Positions 44,984 to 53,756 of a DNA stretch of 64,000 nucleotides are shown in pieces. The translations under genes were made by a program, and so were the position numbers. The notes under the pieces are model-generated. The model searched no databases. It was not told where the DNA came from and saw only the letters and a program-made list of their open reading frames with translations. Within the stretch, counting starts at the first letter, position 1. The number at the start of each line of letters is the position of its first letter. The stretch is from Sphingopyxis chilensis (GTDB lineage Bacteria > Pseudomonadota > Alphaproteobacteria > Sphingomonadales > Sphingomonadaceae): NCBI RefSeq assembly GCF_035930445.1, contig NZ_CP142394.1, positions 2,885,501 through 2,949,500 on the forward strand. The letters are read 5' to 3'.

Positions 44984-45690
44984 CCGAAACGCCTTCCCCT
45001 ATCCGTGTCGCGATTTACGATCTCGACCGCACCGTGCTGCGCACGCCGACCTTCACCCTGTTCCTGCTGTGGTCGGCGTGGCGCGGGGCGCCGTGGCGAT
45101 TACTGCTGTTACCGGCGCTCGCCGCGCTGATGATCGGCCATGCGCTGCGTCTTTACGGGCGCGACCGGTTCAAGCCCGCGGCGATTCGCTTGATGCTGGG
45201 TGCCAGCCTCTCGCCGTCCCGCGCCGAGGCACTGGCCGCAGCCTTCGCCGCGTGGCGCGTTCCCCGCGACGTCCCGCCGGGCGCCGCCGCCTGCATCGCG
45301 CGCGATCGGGCCGAGGGATACCGGTTGCTGATGGCGACGGCAGCTCCCGAATTCTATGCCGACGCGATCGCCGATGCACTGGGCTTCGACGCCATCGTTG
45401 CCTCGCGCCACCATCGCGACGCCGCCGGAAACTGGCTGCCTTTGCTCGACGGGCCCAATTGTTATGGCGCGGAAAAGGCACGTCGGGTTGGCGAATGGCT
45501 CGCTGCCAATGGCGCTGATGCGAGTGCGCATATCCGAGCCTATTCGGACCATGTCAGCGACGCACCGACCTTTGCATTGGCCAGCGAGGCCTGGCTTGTC
45601 GGACGCGGTGAAAGAATCATCCGGTTGGCCGCGAAGCACGGCTGGCGGGCGACCGATTTCGAACGAGCCGAGGCGGCGGGGGCCGTCTGA
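44980..45690 (+). CDS. HAD-IB family phosphatase
   Basis: 236 residues. YDLDRTVL (Asp14, Asp16) is HAD motif I, MATAAPEFYADA carries motif II, AEKARRVGEWL motif III lysine, and YSDHVSDAP motif IV. The cap insertion with hydrophobic helices LLPALAALMIGHALRL resembles PGPase A/SerB-like or CDP-alcohol linked HAD-IB enzymes. It overlaps the flippase gene by 4 bp and shares one base with the TagF-like gene. In this operon it may dephosphorylate a phosphoalcohol product such as phosphatidylglycerophosphate. Confidence 0.86.
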   Translation: MTETPSPIRVAIYDLDRTVLRTPTFTLFLLWSAWRGAPWRLLLLPALAALMIGHALRLYGRDRFKPAAIRLMLGASLSPSRAEALAAAFAAWRVPRDVPPGAAACIARDRAEGYRLLMATAAPEFYADAIADALGFDAIVASRHHRDAAGNWLPLLDGPNCYGAEKARRVGEWLAANGADASAHIRAYSDHVSDAPTFALASEAWLVGRGERIIRLAAKHGWRATDFERAEAAGAV

Positions 45691-46829
45691 TGCGCATCCT
45701 GTTCCTCTTCATCGGCGAGCCGCATCATGTGTTCCACGCGCTGCCCCTCGCCGCCGAAATGGCCGCGCGGGGACAATCCGTTGACGTCGCCGTCGCGAGC
45801 ACCGACCATCTGAGAGTGGTCGAACAGGTCGCACTCGCTTACCCCGGCTTTGCGCCGCATATCACCGTGCTCGGCCAGACGGGTCTTGCCCGCTGGCTGC
45901 GCGACATGGGGCTGTTCCGCAATCCGCGACTGCCGATCCTGTTCGGCGCGCTGCGTTTCCTGCGCGGGTTCGACGCGATCGTCGCCCCCGAACGGACGAC
46001 GACAACGATCCGGCATTTCCTGTCCGGCAAGACACGGCTGATCTTCACCCCGCACGGGGCCGGCGACCGTGCCATTACCTTCGACGCACGCGACCGGCAT
46101 TTCGATTTCGCATTGGTCGCGGGCGAAAAGAGCGAACAGCGGATGCTCGAGGCCGCCACCATTCGCCCCGGCCACTATGCGGTGACCGGATATGTGAAAC
46201 TCGACCTGATGCTGCGGCTGCAACAGTCGCGCGAACCGCTGTTCGCCAATGACCGGCCGACGGTACTTTACGCGCCGCATTTCAAGCGCGAACTGTCATC
46301 CTGGGACCGGTTCGGGCCCAACATCATCGCCTGGTTCACCGCGCAGGAACGGTATAATCTGGTCGTGGCGCCCCATGTTCGCCTGTTTGCGGAGGCGAGC
46401 GATGCCGATCGCGGCGAGATCGAACGGTTGGCCGTGCCGGGCAAGATTATGATCGACCTCGCATCTGACCGCCTGTTCGACATGAGCTATACGAGCGGCG
46501 CCGACATATATCTCGGCGACGTGAGCAGCCAGGTTTACGAATTCCTCGCGACGCCGCGCCCGTGCATCTTCCTCAATGCCCACGGGGTCGATTGGGCTGG
46601 CGATCCCGATTATCTGTTCTGGACGCTCGGCGACGTCATCGACGATCTCGATCGATTGCCCGACGCGCTCGCATCGGCGTCCGATCATCATGCGCGATAC
46701 GCCGACGCCCAGCGCGAGCGGCTGGCGGAGTCGATCGGGGGAGATCCGGCGGGCGCGGCCGAGCGCGGGGCCGAAGCGATCCTCCGCTTTCTTGCATTGG
46801 ACGCCGGGCAGGATAAGAGCGGCGGATGA
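45690..46829 (+). CDS. TagF-like CDP-glycerol glycerophosphotransferase family protein
   Basis: 379 residues with a GT-B-like two-domain layout. Characteristic parts are TPHGAGDRAITFD, VTGYVKLDLM, TVLYAPHFKRELSSW, VAPHVRLF, and the C-terminal ADIYLGDVSSQVYEFLATPRP, which matches the aDxyltDySS...Pxif pattern of CDP-glycerol:polyglycerophosphate transferases. True TagF builds teichoic acid in Gram-positives; Gram-negatives use relatives for capsule or lipid decoration. It overlaps both neighbours and lies between the HAD and CDP-alcohol transferase genes. The donor is unknown but a CDP-polyol fits. Confidence 0.8.
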   Translation: MRILFLFIGEPHHVFHALPLAAEMAARGQSVDVAVASTDHLRVVEQVALAYPGFAPHITVLGQTGLARWLRDMGLFRNPRLPILFGALRFLRGFDAIVAPERTTTTIRHFLSGKTRLIFTPHGAGDRAITFDARDRHFDFALVAGEKSEQRMLEAATIRPGHYAVTGYVKLDLMLRLQQSREPLFANDRPTVLYAPHFKRELSSWDRFGPNIIAWFTAQERYNLVVAPHVRLFAEASDADRGEIERLAVPGKIMIDLASDRLFDMSYTSGADIYLGDVSSQVYEFLATPRPCIFLNAHGVDWAGDPDYLFWTLGDVIDDLDRLPDALASASDHHARYADAQRERLAESIGGDPAGAAERGAEAILRFLALDAGQDKSGG

Positions 46830-47929
46830 CCAACGCCCAGTCCCTGCCCGCCCTGACGCCGATCGGCGACAATCCAACGCTGCTTTGGGGCATGACCAAT
46901 GCCGAGCGGCTACGGCGGCTGGCGCGGGCTGAAGGTCTGCCGGAAAGCACGCCTCCTTCGGGCGCACAGCTCTTTGTCAATCTCGACTTTGTTTTCGACC
47001 CCGTATGGCTGCGGCATATTGTGACGCTGCCCGGCACCGTCGTGATGGACGGCGGCGATCTGGTCATGGCGCACCTGACGGGCGGCATCACGCCCGACGA
47101 TATCATCCAGCATCGCGGCCAGCTCACGATCATCGACTACCGCGACAATCCGCAAATCTATAATCGCCAGTTGCGCAAGCTCGACTGCCCCTTCATCCAG
47201 CGGCTGACGCCCGAGACGCGGCGCGAGATCGAGCGAAAGAGCTATTTCGGCGCCTATAAGGGCGTGACCGACGCATTGACGAAATATCTTTGGCCCGAAC
47301 TGGCGCTGTGGCTGACGCGCGGCGCCGCGAGCATCGGCATGACGCCCAACATGGTGACCGCGATCGGCGCGGCGCTCTGCGTCTATGCGACCTATCTCTT
47401 CGCCTACGGCCAATATTGGGAGGGGATGCTCGCGGGTTTCATCTTCATGGTGCTCGACACCGTCGACGGAAAACTCGCGCGCTGCACGATCACCTCGTCG
47501 AAATGGGGCAATGTCGCCGACCATGGCGTCGACCTGGTCCACCCGCCCTTCTGGTGGTATTTCTGGGGCGTCGGGCTGGGCACCTGGGGCCTCGCGCTCT
47601 CGAACCAGACCTTCCTGCTGGTCATGGTCGCTGTCGTCGCGGGCTATATCCTCCAGCGCGTGATCGAGGGCTTGTTCATCAAGGACTTCGGCATGGATAT
47701 CCATGTCTGGCAAAAGTTCGACAGCCAGTTTCGCCTGATCACCGCGCGGCGAAACCCGAATATCGCGATCCTCTTCTTTGCGACCCTCGCCGGACGCCCT
47801 GATCTCGGGCTGATCGCGCTCGCCTGGTGGACGGTCATCTCGCTGGTCGTCCATGCGGTGCGGCTGGTGCAGGCCTATGCGGTGAAGCGGTCGGGCCGCC
47901 CGATCATCAGCTGGATGGAAGAAGCATGA
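46826..47929 (+). CDS. CDP-alcohol phosphatidyltransferase with extra N-terminal domain
   Basis: 367 residues. The complete CDP-alcohol signature lies at 211-236: Asp211, Asp214, Gly215, Ala218, Arg219, Gly228, Asp232 and Asp236, in a six-helix membrane domain (about 150-350). Before it lies a soluble domain of some 140 residues (LPALTPIGDNPTLLWGMTNA to TRREIERK) that I do not recognise; it may be a degenerate nucleotidyltransferase-like module. Such enzymes swap CMP on a CDP-alcohol for another alcohol to make phospholipids or inositol phosphodiesters. It overlaps the TagF-like gene and the HIT gene by 4 bp each. Confidence 0.85.
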   Translation: MTNAQSLPALTPIGDNPTLLWGMTNAERLRRLARAEGLPESTPPSGAQLFVNLDFVFDPVWLRHIVTLPGTVVMDGGDLVMAHLTGGITPDDIIQHRGQLTIIDYRDNPQIYNRQLRKLDCPFIQRLTPETRREIERKSYFGAYKGVTDALTKYLWPELALWLTRGAASIGMTPNMVTAIGAALCVYATYLFAYGQYWEGMLAGFIFMVLDTVDGKLARCTITSSKWGNVADHGVDLVHPPFWWYFWGVGLGTWGLALSNQTFLLVMVAVVAGYILQRVIEGLFIKDFGMDIHVWQKFDSQFRLITARRNPNIAILFFATLAGRPDLGLIALAWWTVISLVVHAVRLVQAYAVKRSGRPIISWMEEA

Positions 47930-48354
47930 ACGAAACGATCGCGAAATTCGGCCATCCGGCGACGCTGATCGCCGAATATGATCATTGGGTGGTGCTGCTG
48001 CGCCCCGCGCAGCCGACGCTCGGCGCGCTCGTGCTCGCGGCAAAGTCGGATGCAACGGCGTTCGGCGACCTACCCGCCGAAGCGCATGCCGAACTCAAGA
48101 TCGCGACCGTCGCGATCGAGGCCGCGCTGACACAGGCCGTCGGCTTTGCGAAGATCAACTATCTGATGCTGATGATGGTCGACCCGCACGTCCATTTCCA
48201 CGTCCTGCCCCGCTATGAGGGCGAACGCTCGGGTGCAGGCCTGACGGTGCCCGACACGGGCTGGCCGGGACAGCCCGATCTGGGCCAGGCGGTAAAGCTC
48301 GACGACGCGCAGGTCGCTAAGCTCGCCGGCTGGCTCAAACCCTATTTTGCGTAG
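47926..48354 (+). CDS. HIT-family nucleotide-binding hydrolase/transferase
   Basis: 142 residues. HVHFHV at 88-93 is the histidine-triad active site (HxHxH). Proteins of this group hydrolyse dinucleoside polyphosphates or nucleoside phosphoramidates, or cleave CDP-linked compounds. Start overlaps the CDP-alcohol transferase stop (ATGA), making it the last gene of the five-gene operon. It converges with the phosphocholine-cytidylyltransferase-like gene and overlaps it by 13 bp. A role in clearing CDP-linked by-products is attractive but inferred. Confidence 0.92.
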   Translation: MNETIAKFGHPATLIAEYDHWVVLLRPAQPTLGALVLAAKSDATAFGDLPAEAHAELKIATVAIEAALTQAVGFAKINYLMLMMVDPHVHFHVLPRYEGERSGAGLTVPDTGWPGQPDLGQAVKLDDAQVAKLAGWLKPYFA

Positions 48355-49106
48355 CGGCCCTCGGCGGCCCATTTCGCGGTAAGCGCGTCGGCGGCTTCGA
48401 CATCCTGCGGGAAGTCGACTTCCTGCCATTCGAGCCCTTCGATCGAAACGGTGCCGACGCGGTTGCCCTTGGCGATGATGTCGATGGCGCGCAGGTACCA
48501 GCGCTCCACCCCGTCGGGGGTACGCATCATCTGGTCGACCTGGTTGCGAAAGATCGACGGGCCATCGCCGACGAAGGCGAGCATGCCGATCGATTCGGCG
48601 TTGGTGTCGGGGGGCAGCAGCCGCTTGCCGATATGATGCAGGCGGCCCTCGGTGTCGCGGTTTACCTTCATGTCGTCATCGTCATAGTCGGCCTTGACGT
48701 CGACGGTCACGTTGATCGGCTCGTTCGCGCCTTCGATCAGTTTCGCGACGATCTCGTCCGAAACGATCGTGTCGCCATTGAGGATGATGAAATCGCGGTC
48801 CATCTCCTCGCGCGCAATCCAGCAGGTGCCCAGATTGTCGGCGACCTGAAAGAAGGGATTGAACAGGGTGCGGATGCGCGCGCCGGTATCGCGATAGAGC
48901 TGGAGCGCATGATCCTCGACGCGCTCGGTGCGAAAGCCCGTGACGACGACGATATCCTTGATCCCGTTCGCGACGAGCGCCGCGACCTGCCAGCTGATCA
49001 GGCTGCGGCCGTTGAACTCGATCAGGCATTTGGGAATGTCGCGGGTCAGCGGCAGCAGGCGCGAGCCCTGCCCGGCCGACAGGATGATGGCTTTGTCGAT
49101 GGTCAT
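48342..49106 (-). CDS. phosphocholine-cytidylyltransferase-like nucleotidyltransferase
   Basis: 254 residues. The nucleotidyltransferase motif AIILSAGQGSRLLPLTRDIPKCL (Gly12, Gly14, Arg16, Lys26) opens the Rossmann-like fold; ILNGDT at 108-113 carries the metal Asp, and WQEVDFPQDVEAAD closes it. Compared with sugar-1-phosphate uridylyltransferases it is shorter, and the pattern fits LicC-type CTP:phosphocholine or inositol-phosphate cytidylyltransferases. It would make a CDP-alcohol. It overlaps the MobA-like gene by 4 bp and the convergent HIT gene by 13 bp. Confidence 0.82.
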   Translation of the reverse strand: MTIDKAIILSAGQGSRLLPLTRDIPKCLIEFNGRSLISWQVAALVANGIKDIVVVTGFRTERVEDHALQLYRDTGARIRTLFNPFFQVADNLGTCWIAREEMDRDFIILNGDTIVSDEIVAKLIEGANEPINVTVDVKADYDDDDMKVNRDTEGRLHHIGKRLLPPDTNAESIGMLAFVGDGPSIFRNQVDQMMRTPDGVERWYLRAIDIIAKGNRVGTVSIEGLEWQEVDFPQDVEAADALTAKWAAEGRYAK

Positions 49107-49897
49107 AGCGGCTGCCCTATAGACGGTTGCCGCCGCGCGGCAAATATCGCTTCGATCAGTTCGATGTCGATGGGCTTGTCGGCATCGATACACGCCTCGG
49201 GCTCGGACATCGGCACGACCCTGGCGCGAAGCCCGAACCGCAGTCCGGCGCGCGCGACGCCCTGCTGGATCGTGAAGAGGCGGAGCAGCGCACCGATGAG
49301 CAACCACGGACCGAAGGCGGCAATGATCTTCAGTCCCTTCTTGCGGTCGCGTTCGATGCGCCCCCAAAAATCGAGCAAAGGCAGCACGCTGCGTCCGCGC
49401 AGACGGAACATGTTCGCGCCCGACCACCAGCCGCCACGGAATTTCAGCCAGGTGCGTTTGGACCGGGGATAGCGTGAAAGCAGGACATCGCGCTCGACCA
49501 TTGCCACCGCGACATCGCTATCCTCGGCGGCGCCCAGGAACTCGGCGATCATCGTCGGCGTGAGCAGCACATTATCCGCCGTCGTCACGAGCAACGGGTC
49601 GTCGCCCGGCGGCAGCGCAGCGGCGAGCGAGCTGCTGATCCCCTGCTCCGAATCTGCGAAATGCAGGTCGGAGAGGCCCGTGAGCCCCGGCTCGGCGGCG
49701 AGCTCGGCGCTGTTCTGAGCAAGGATCGTGATCGAGCCGACGAGCGGCGAGGCGCGCAGCGCCTTCACGACATGGACGAGCATCGGCTGTCCCGCGATCG
49801 GCAGCAATGCCTTGGTCGATACGCCGCTGCCCGTCAGTAACGGATCGGGGCCGGGTCGGCTTCCCGAAAGCACAATCGCGGCGATGCCGGCGGTCAT
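49103..49897 (-). CDS. MobA-like NTP transferase
   Basis: 264 residues. IVLSGSRPGPDPL replaces the usual GGxSxRMG loop in a nucleotidyltransferase fold, followed by STKALLPIAGQPMLVHVVKAL and LLVTTADNVLLTP (metal Asp region). The C-terminal third, WWSGANMFRLRGRSVLPLL then RKKGLKIIAAFGPWLLIGALL, is hydrophobic and may touch the membrane. The substrate is unknown. It lies between the cytidylyltransferase and an alpha/beta hydrolase in a 4 bp-overlap operon, consistent with a second activation step in the same pathway. Confidence 0.8.
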   Translation of the reverse strand: MTAGIAAIVLSGSRPGPDPLLTGSGVSTKALLPIAGQPMLVHVVKALRASPLVGSITILAQNSAELAAEPGLTGLSDLHFADSEQGISSSLAAALPPGDDPLLVTTADNVLLTPTMIAEFLGAAEDSDVAVAMVERDVLLSRYPRSKRTWLKFRGGWWSGANMFRLRGRSVLPLLDFWGRIERDRKKGLKIIAAFGPWLLIGALLRLFTIQQGVARAGLRFGLRARVVPMSEPEACIDADKPIDIELIEAIFAARRQPSIGQPL

Positions 49898-50847
49898 GGC
49901 ATGACCTCCGCGGGCGCAACACGGCGGCCGGTCACCCCGCGCAGAAAGTCGGTAGCCTCGTCTAGCACCGGCCCCTTGCCGCGAAACGGCGCGGCGAGCG
50001 CCATCACGATGCCGGTATGCCCCATGCCGGGATAGATGCGTAAAGTCGCCGAGCCACCCGCCTTCTCGATCGCCGCGGCAAGATTCTGACTGTTGCGCGG
50101 CCGCACCACCTCATCCTCGTCGCCGGTCGCGAGCCACAAGGGCGGCGCGTCGCCGCGCGCGAACTGGATCGGCTGGGTCCGCTCGATCGGTCGTACCTTG
50201 CCCATCGCCTTTTCGGCGCGGCCACCCTTCTCAAGCGGCAGGAAGTCATAGGGACCGGCAAGACCTGCGACCCCGCGGATGACCGACGGATCGCTCTTCG
50301 CCGCCCGCAGCCATTGCGGATCGAGCGCGAGCATCGCCGCATTATAGGCGCCTGCCGAATGCCCCATCAACGCAATCCGGTCGGGATCACCGCCGAGCTT
50401 GGCGATATGCTCGTGTGTCCATGCGACCGCGGCCGCACTGTCCTCGATGAAGTCGGGCCAATGCGCCTTGGGCGCCAGCCGATAATCGGGAATCACGACG
50501 ACGAAGCCCTGCCGCGCCAGCGCGCGCCCGGCAAAGCCGTAACTGCCCCGCTCGCCGCCGTCCCAGCCACCGCCATAGAAGAATACGATGACCGGCAGCC
50601 GGTCACCCTCTTCGAGGTTATCGGGTGCCCAGATGTCGAACGACTGGCGCGGCCCGCGGCCATAGGGTTGGTCGGCGAGCAGCAGCCGCGCACCGTCTCC
50701 CTGCCCGAGCAATCGGTCGGCCATGTTGAGCGATTTCGCGCCACCGGAAACGACCAGTTTGGCGCCGCCGCCGAACAGCAGCACGAGGAGCAGCAACACG
50801 AATAGGATTTTGATCAACCGTCGTCCCTTGGCTTCGCGCCCCGTCAT
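49894..50847 (-). CDS. membrane-anchored alpha/beta hydrolase (BD-FAE/HSL-like)
   Basis: 317 residues. A positively charged N-terminus and one helix (about 12-29, IKILFVLLLLVLLFGGGAKL) suggest a membrane anchor with the catalytic part outside. FYGGGWDGGERGSY provides the oxyanion hole, ALMGHSAGAYNAAM the nucleophile Ser, TGDEDEVV the acid and YPGMGHTG the histidine. The layout is that of carboxylesterase/acetyl-esterase proteins. It heads the minus-strand operon with the two nucleotidyltransferases, overlapping by 4 bp, and is divergent from the lipid kinase. Confidence 0.88.
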   Translation of the reverse strand: MTGREAKGRRLIKILFVLLLLVLLFGGGAKLVVSGGAKSLNMADRLLGQGDGARLLLADQPYGRGPRQSFDIWAPDNLEEGDRLPVIVFFYGGGWDGGERGSYGFAGRALARQGFVVVIPDYRLAPKAHWPDFIEDSAAAVAWTHEHIAKLGGDPDRIALMGHSAGAYNAAMLALDPQWLRAAKSDPSVIRGVAGLAGPYDFLPLEKGGRAEKAMGKVRPIERTQPIQFARGDAPPLWLATGDEDEVVRPRNSQNLAAAIEKAGGSATLRIYPGMGHTGIVMALAAPFRGKGPVLDEATDFLRGVTGRRVAPAEVMP

Positions 50848-50916
50848 GAGTTCCGCGCCCTACAGCGCGCCTGCGTCCGTAACAAGCGTGCAACATCGGT
50901 TACCTTTCCCTATGTC

Positions 50917-51771
50917 ATGCGTATCGAGCCCATGACCTATCGCCCCACCCGCCCCGCGCTGATCTGCAACAACCAGAGCGGAAGCTACGACGAAGCGCGT
51001 GTCGAGCAGATCGCGGCGCTTTGTCGCGACGCCGGATCGCCGCTCGCCGCCAACTTCTGCCTGCCCGACGACGCGCTTCCGACGCGCGCCCGGCTCGAAT
51101 CCAAAGGCATCGATACCGTGATCATCTGGACCGGTGACGGCACGATCAATGCTGCCGTTGCCGCGCTCGCCGGCTGGGACGGCGCGCTGCTCGTGCTCCC
51201 GGGCGGCACGCTCAACCTGCTGTCGAAGCGGCTCCACGACGACCGGCCGCTCGAGGACATTCTGGCGGACGCGCTTGCGGGGCGTGGCAGGCGCGAATGT
51301 CCGCCAACGGTCCACTGTCCTGCGGGCCGCGCGATGGTGAACATGATCGCGGGGCCAACGACGATCTGGGCCGAAGTGCGCGAGCAGATGCGCCAGCGCG
51401 ACATCGCGGGCGCCGCCGCGCTCGTTCCCGAAGCCTTCGAACAGAGCATGGGGGGAGAAGCCGTGCATCTCGCAGGCGACGACCGCGCCTTTCAGGCGAT
51501 CAGCATGACGCCTTCGGCCGAGGGCATTGTGATCGACGGCTTGCTCGCCGACAGCCCGACGCTCCTGCTCCGCCATGCGATCGCGTGGATCGGCGGCGAT
51601 TTTCGCGACGGTCCGAGCGAAGAGCTTGCCACCCGGCCCAGCGCGACGGTGGTGTCAGCCGAATCGCTCGGCCTGTTGATGGACGGCGAATCGGCAGAGG
51701 GAGGCGCACGGGTCACTTTCACCATCGACCCCGCGCCGGTCGCCTTCATCGTAACGCGTCCCCCGGCATGA
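50917..51771 (+). CDS. diacylglycerol/ceramide kinase-like lipid kinase
   Basis: 284 residues. The DAGK catalytic pattern is present: ALICNNQSGSYDE, WTGDGTINAAVA (GDGT at 73-76) and LPGGTLNLLSK (94-104). It lacks the long C-terminal tail of DgkB and is close in size to bacterial sphingosine/ceramide-type kinases. Sphingomonads make glycosphingolipids, so a ceramide or diacylglycerol substrate is likely, but this is not visible in the sequence. MTYRPTRP (50932) is an alternative start. It overlaps the phosphoesterase gene (ATGA). Confidence 0.88.
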   Translation: MRIEPMTYRPTRPALICNNQSGSYDEARVEQIAALCRDAGSPLAANFCLPDDALPTRARLESKGIDTVIIWTGDGTINAAVAALAGWDGALLVLPGGTLNLLSKRLHDDRPLEDILADALAGRGRRECPPTVHCPAGRAMVNMIAGPTTIWAEVREQMRQRDIAGAAALVPEAFEQSMGGEAVHLAGDDRAFQAISMTPSAEGIVIDGLLADSPTLLLRHAIAWIGGDFRDGPSEELATRPSATVVSAESLGLLMDGESAEGGARVTFTIDPAPVAFIVTRPPA

Positions 51772-52616
51772 CGCGGCTCTTCCATATCAGCGACCTGCAT
51801 TTCGGGCTCGAGGATCGGGCGGCGCTCGCCTGGTTCACCGATTGCGTGCGGCGCGAGGGGCCCGATGCGGTGCTGATCACCGGCGACCTCACGATGCGCG
51901 CGCGCAGCCGCGAATTCGCGGCGGCATGCGACTGGATCGGCGCGCTCGACGCGCCCGTGACGGTCGAGGTCGGCAATCACGACCTTCCCTACTTCAACCC
52001 CGTCGAACGCTTTTTCTTTCCCTATCGCCGCATTCGGGGGATCGAGCGGCTTGTCGAACGCGAAATCGACCTGCCCGGAGTCGCCGTGGTGCCACTGAAA
52101 ACGACCGCGCGCGCGCAATGGCGGCTCGACTGGTCGAAAGGGTGGGTTACCGCCGCGGCACTGGAAAAAACGCTGGCGGCGATCGATGCCCTGCCGCACG
52201 GAACGGCCATTTTGGTGACCGCGCACCATCCGCTGGTCGAGGCCGGAACGAAAGGACGCGCCCTGACCCGTGGCGGCGAGCGCGCACTGGCGGCCTTGGC
52301 GAAGCGCGGCGTGGCGGCAGTGCTTTCGGGACACGTCCACGACGCCTTCGATCTTGTTAAGGAGACAGCGGCCGGCTCGATCCGCATGATCGGTGCGGGG
52401 ACACTGTCGCAGCGCATCCGTTCGACCCCGCCGAGTTTCAACGATCTGACCGTCGATGGCGCGGCGATCGACGTAAGCGTACGCAATCTCGAGCATGTCC
52501 CGACACCGGACATGCAGATCGCGGACGTGCCGCCCGATGCCTTGCCGCCTCGCGAACCGGGCGAGCCGGTCGCGCCGGTCGGGGCTGTGCCACCCGTCGA
52601 TCCGCCAGTCCATTGA
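51768..52616 (+). CDS. metallophosphoesterase
   Basis: 282 residues. The calcineurin-like motifs are ISDLHFG (Asp9, His11), ITGDLTMRARS (Asp40), VGNHDLP (Asn70, His71), TAHHPL and SGHVHDAF. The C-terminal 35 residues are Pro-rich and low in complexity. The fold covers 3',5'-cAMP phosphodiesterases (CpdA-like) and lipid or nucleotide phosphatases. Coupling to the lipid kinase by a 4 bp overlap suggests opposing reactions on one substrate. There is no leader peptide, so it is cytosolic. Confidence 0.9.
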   Translation: MTRLFHISDLHFGLEDRAALAWFTDCVRREGPDAVLITGDLTMRARSREFAAACDWIGALDAPVTVEVGNHDLPYFNPVERFFFPYRRIRGIERLVEREIDLPGVAVVPLKTTARAQWRLDWSKGWVTAAALEKTLAAIDALPHGTAILVTAHHPLVEAGTKGRALTRGGERALAALAKRGVAAVLSGHVHDAFDLVKETAAGSIRMIGAGTLSQRIRSTPPSFNDLTVDGAAIDVSVRNLEHVPTPDMQIADVPPDALPPREPGEPVAPVGAVPPVDPPVH

Positions 52617-52655
52617 CGACGCGCCCCATCCCGTTAGGTTGCAACAAAAAACGGG

Positions 52656-53756
52656 ATGAGGATGATGCTGACAAAAGGCGACGATTATCCGTTGCACCAG
52701 ACAAGCGAACCGGTTGCGTTCGCCGGAACGGATCGCAACTTTTACGACCGCTATTTCTTCAATGGCTACAGTCCCGACGGATCGATCTTTTTCGCGGCCG
52801 CGATGGGCTTTTACCCGCAGCTCGGAATCGTCGACGCAAGCTTTTGCGTCCTTGCAGGCGGAGTGCAGTATAATCTGCGCGCCAGCCGCCGGTCGGGCGG
52901 CGAGCGGCTCGATCTCTCGGTGGGGCCGATCACGCTCTCCATCGACATGCCGCTCGAAGCCGTCACGCTGCGTATCGCGCCCAACGACGGGCCGCTTGCG
53001 GGCGAACTGCGCTTCGATGGTCGTCATTTTCCCATCGAAGAGCCGCGTTTTATCCGCCGCAACGGCACACGCCTGTTCATGGACTATACGCGCATGACGC
53101 AGAACGGGCGTTGGTCCGGCTGGCTGTCGGTGGACGGACAGCGTATCGATGCAGGGCGCGACTGGGCCGGAACGCGCGATCGCAGCTGGGGTATCCGCCC
53201 CGTCGGCGCGAGCGAACCGCAGCCACCGCCCGAGGGCAATTTCAGCCAATTCTTCTGGCTCTGGACGCCCTGCAATTTCGAAAGCGATTCGCTTTTTTTC
53301 CACAGCAACGACGACGGCGCCGGCGATCCGTGGAACCGTCGCGCCGTGATCATGGGGGATGGCGGAACCGAGCAGCATTTCGACGACGCGACCTTTGACG
53401 TCGAATGGCAGCCCGCTTCGCGGCGGATCGCCAAAATGGCCGTGAAACTCGCCGGCGATCGATCGCTTTCCTTGACCCCCGCGGGTCCGGTCTTTGCAAT
53501 GAGCGGTCTCGGTTACACGCATCCGACCTGGGGGCATGGCCTCGACCATGGCGCCGAGCCGGCGGTCGCGCACGACAGCCTGGCCGATGCCGATCGCGCC
53601 TGGGGCAATCCGCTCGCAATGCATATCCAGGCGCTGGTCAGCGCCGAGCTGGCCGACGGCGGCAGCGTCCGTCGCGGCATTGGCGTGCTCGAACAATTGT
53701 TCGTCGGCCCCCACGAACCGACGGGGCTCGCCGGCATCATGGATCCCGCCCCTTGA
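52656..53756 (+). CDS. DUF7064-like (CrtC/AttH-type calycin) protein
   Basis: 366 residues, mostly beta. Recognisable parts are the aromatic-rich NFYDRYFFNGYSPDGSIFFA, the RDRSWGIRP motif, and GNFSQFFWLWTPCNFES, typical of the double lipocalin-like CrtC/AttH fold assigned to DUF7064/DUF7065. Such proteins occur beside APH-type kinases, as here (4 bp overlap). Function is unknown; a lipid-binding or hydratase-like role is possible. It starts 39 bp after the phosphoesterase gene. The first ATG is taken, but ATG codons six and nine bases later are equally possible. Confidence 0.7.
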   Translation: MRMMLTKGDDYPLHQTSEPVAFAGTDRNFYDRYFFNGYSPDGSIFFAAAMGFYPQLGIVDASFCVLAGGVQYNLRASRRSGGERLDLSVGPITLSIDMPLEAVTLRIAPNDGPLAGELRFDGRHFPIEEPRFIRRNGTRLFMDYTRMTQNGRWSGWLSVDGQRIDAGRDWAGTRDRSWGIRPVGASEPQPPPEGNFSQFFWLWTPCNFESDSLFFHSNDDGAGDPWNRRAVIMGDGGTEQHFDDATFDVEWQPASRRIAKMAVKLAGDRSLSLTPAGPVFAMSGLGYTHPTWGHGLDHGAEPAVAHDSLADADRAWGNPLAMHIQALVSAELADGGSVRRGIGVLEQLFVGPHEPTGLAGIMDPAP

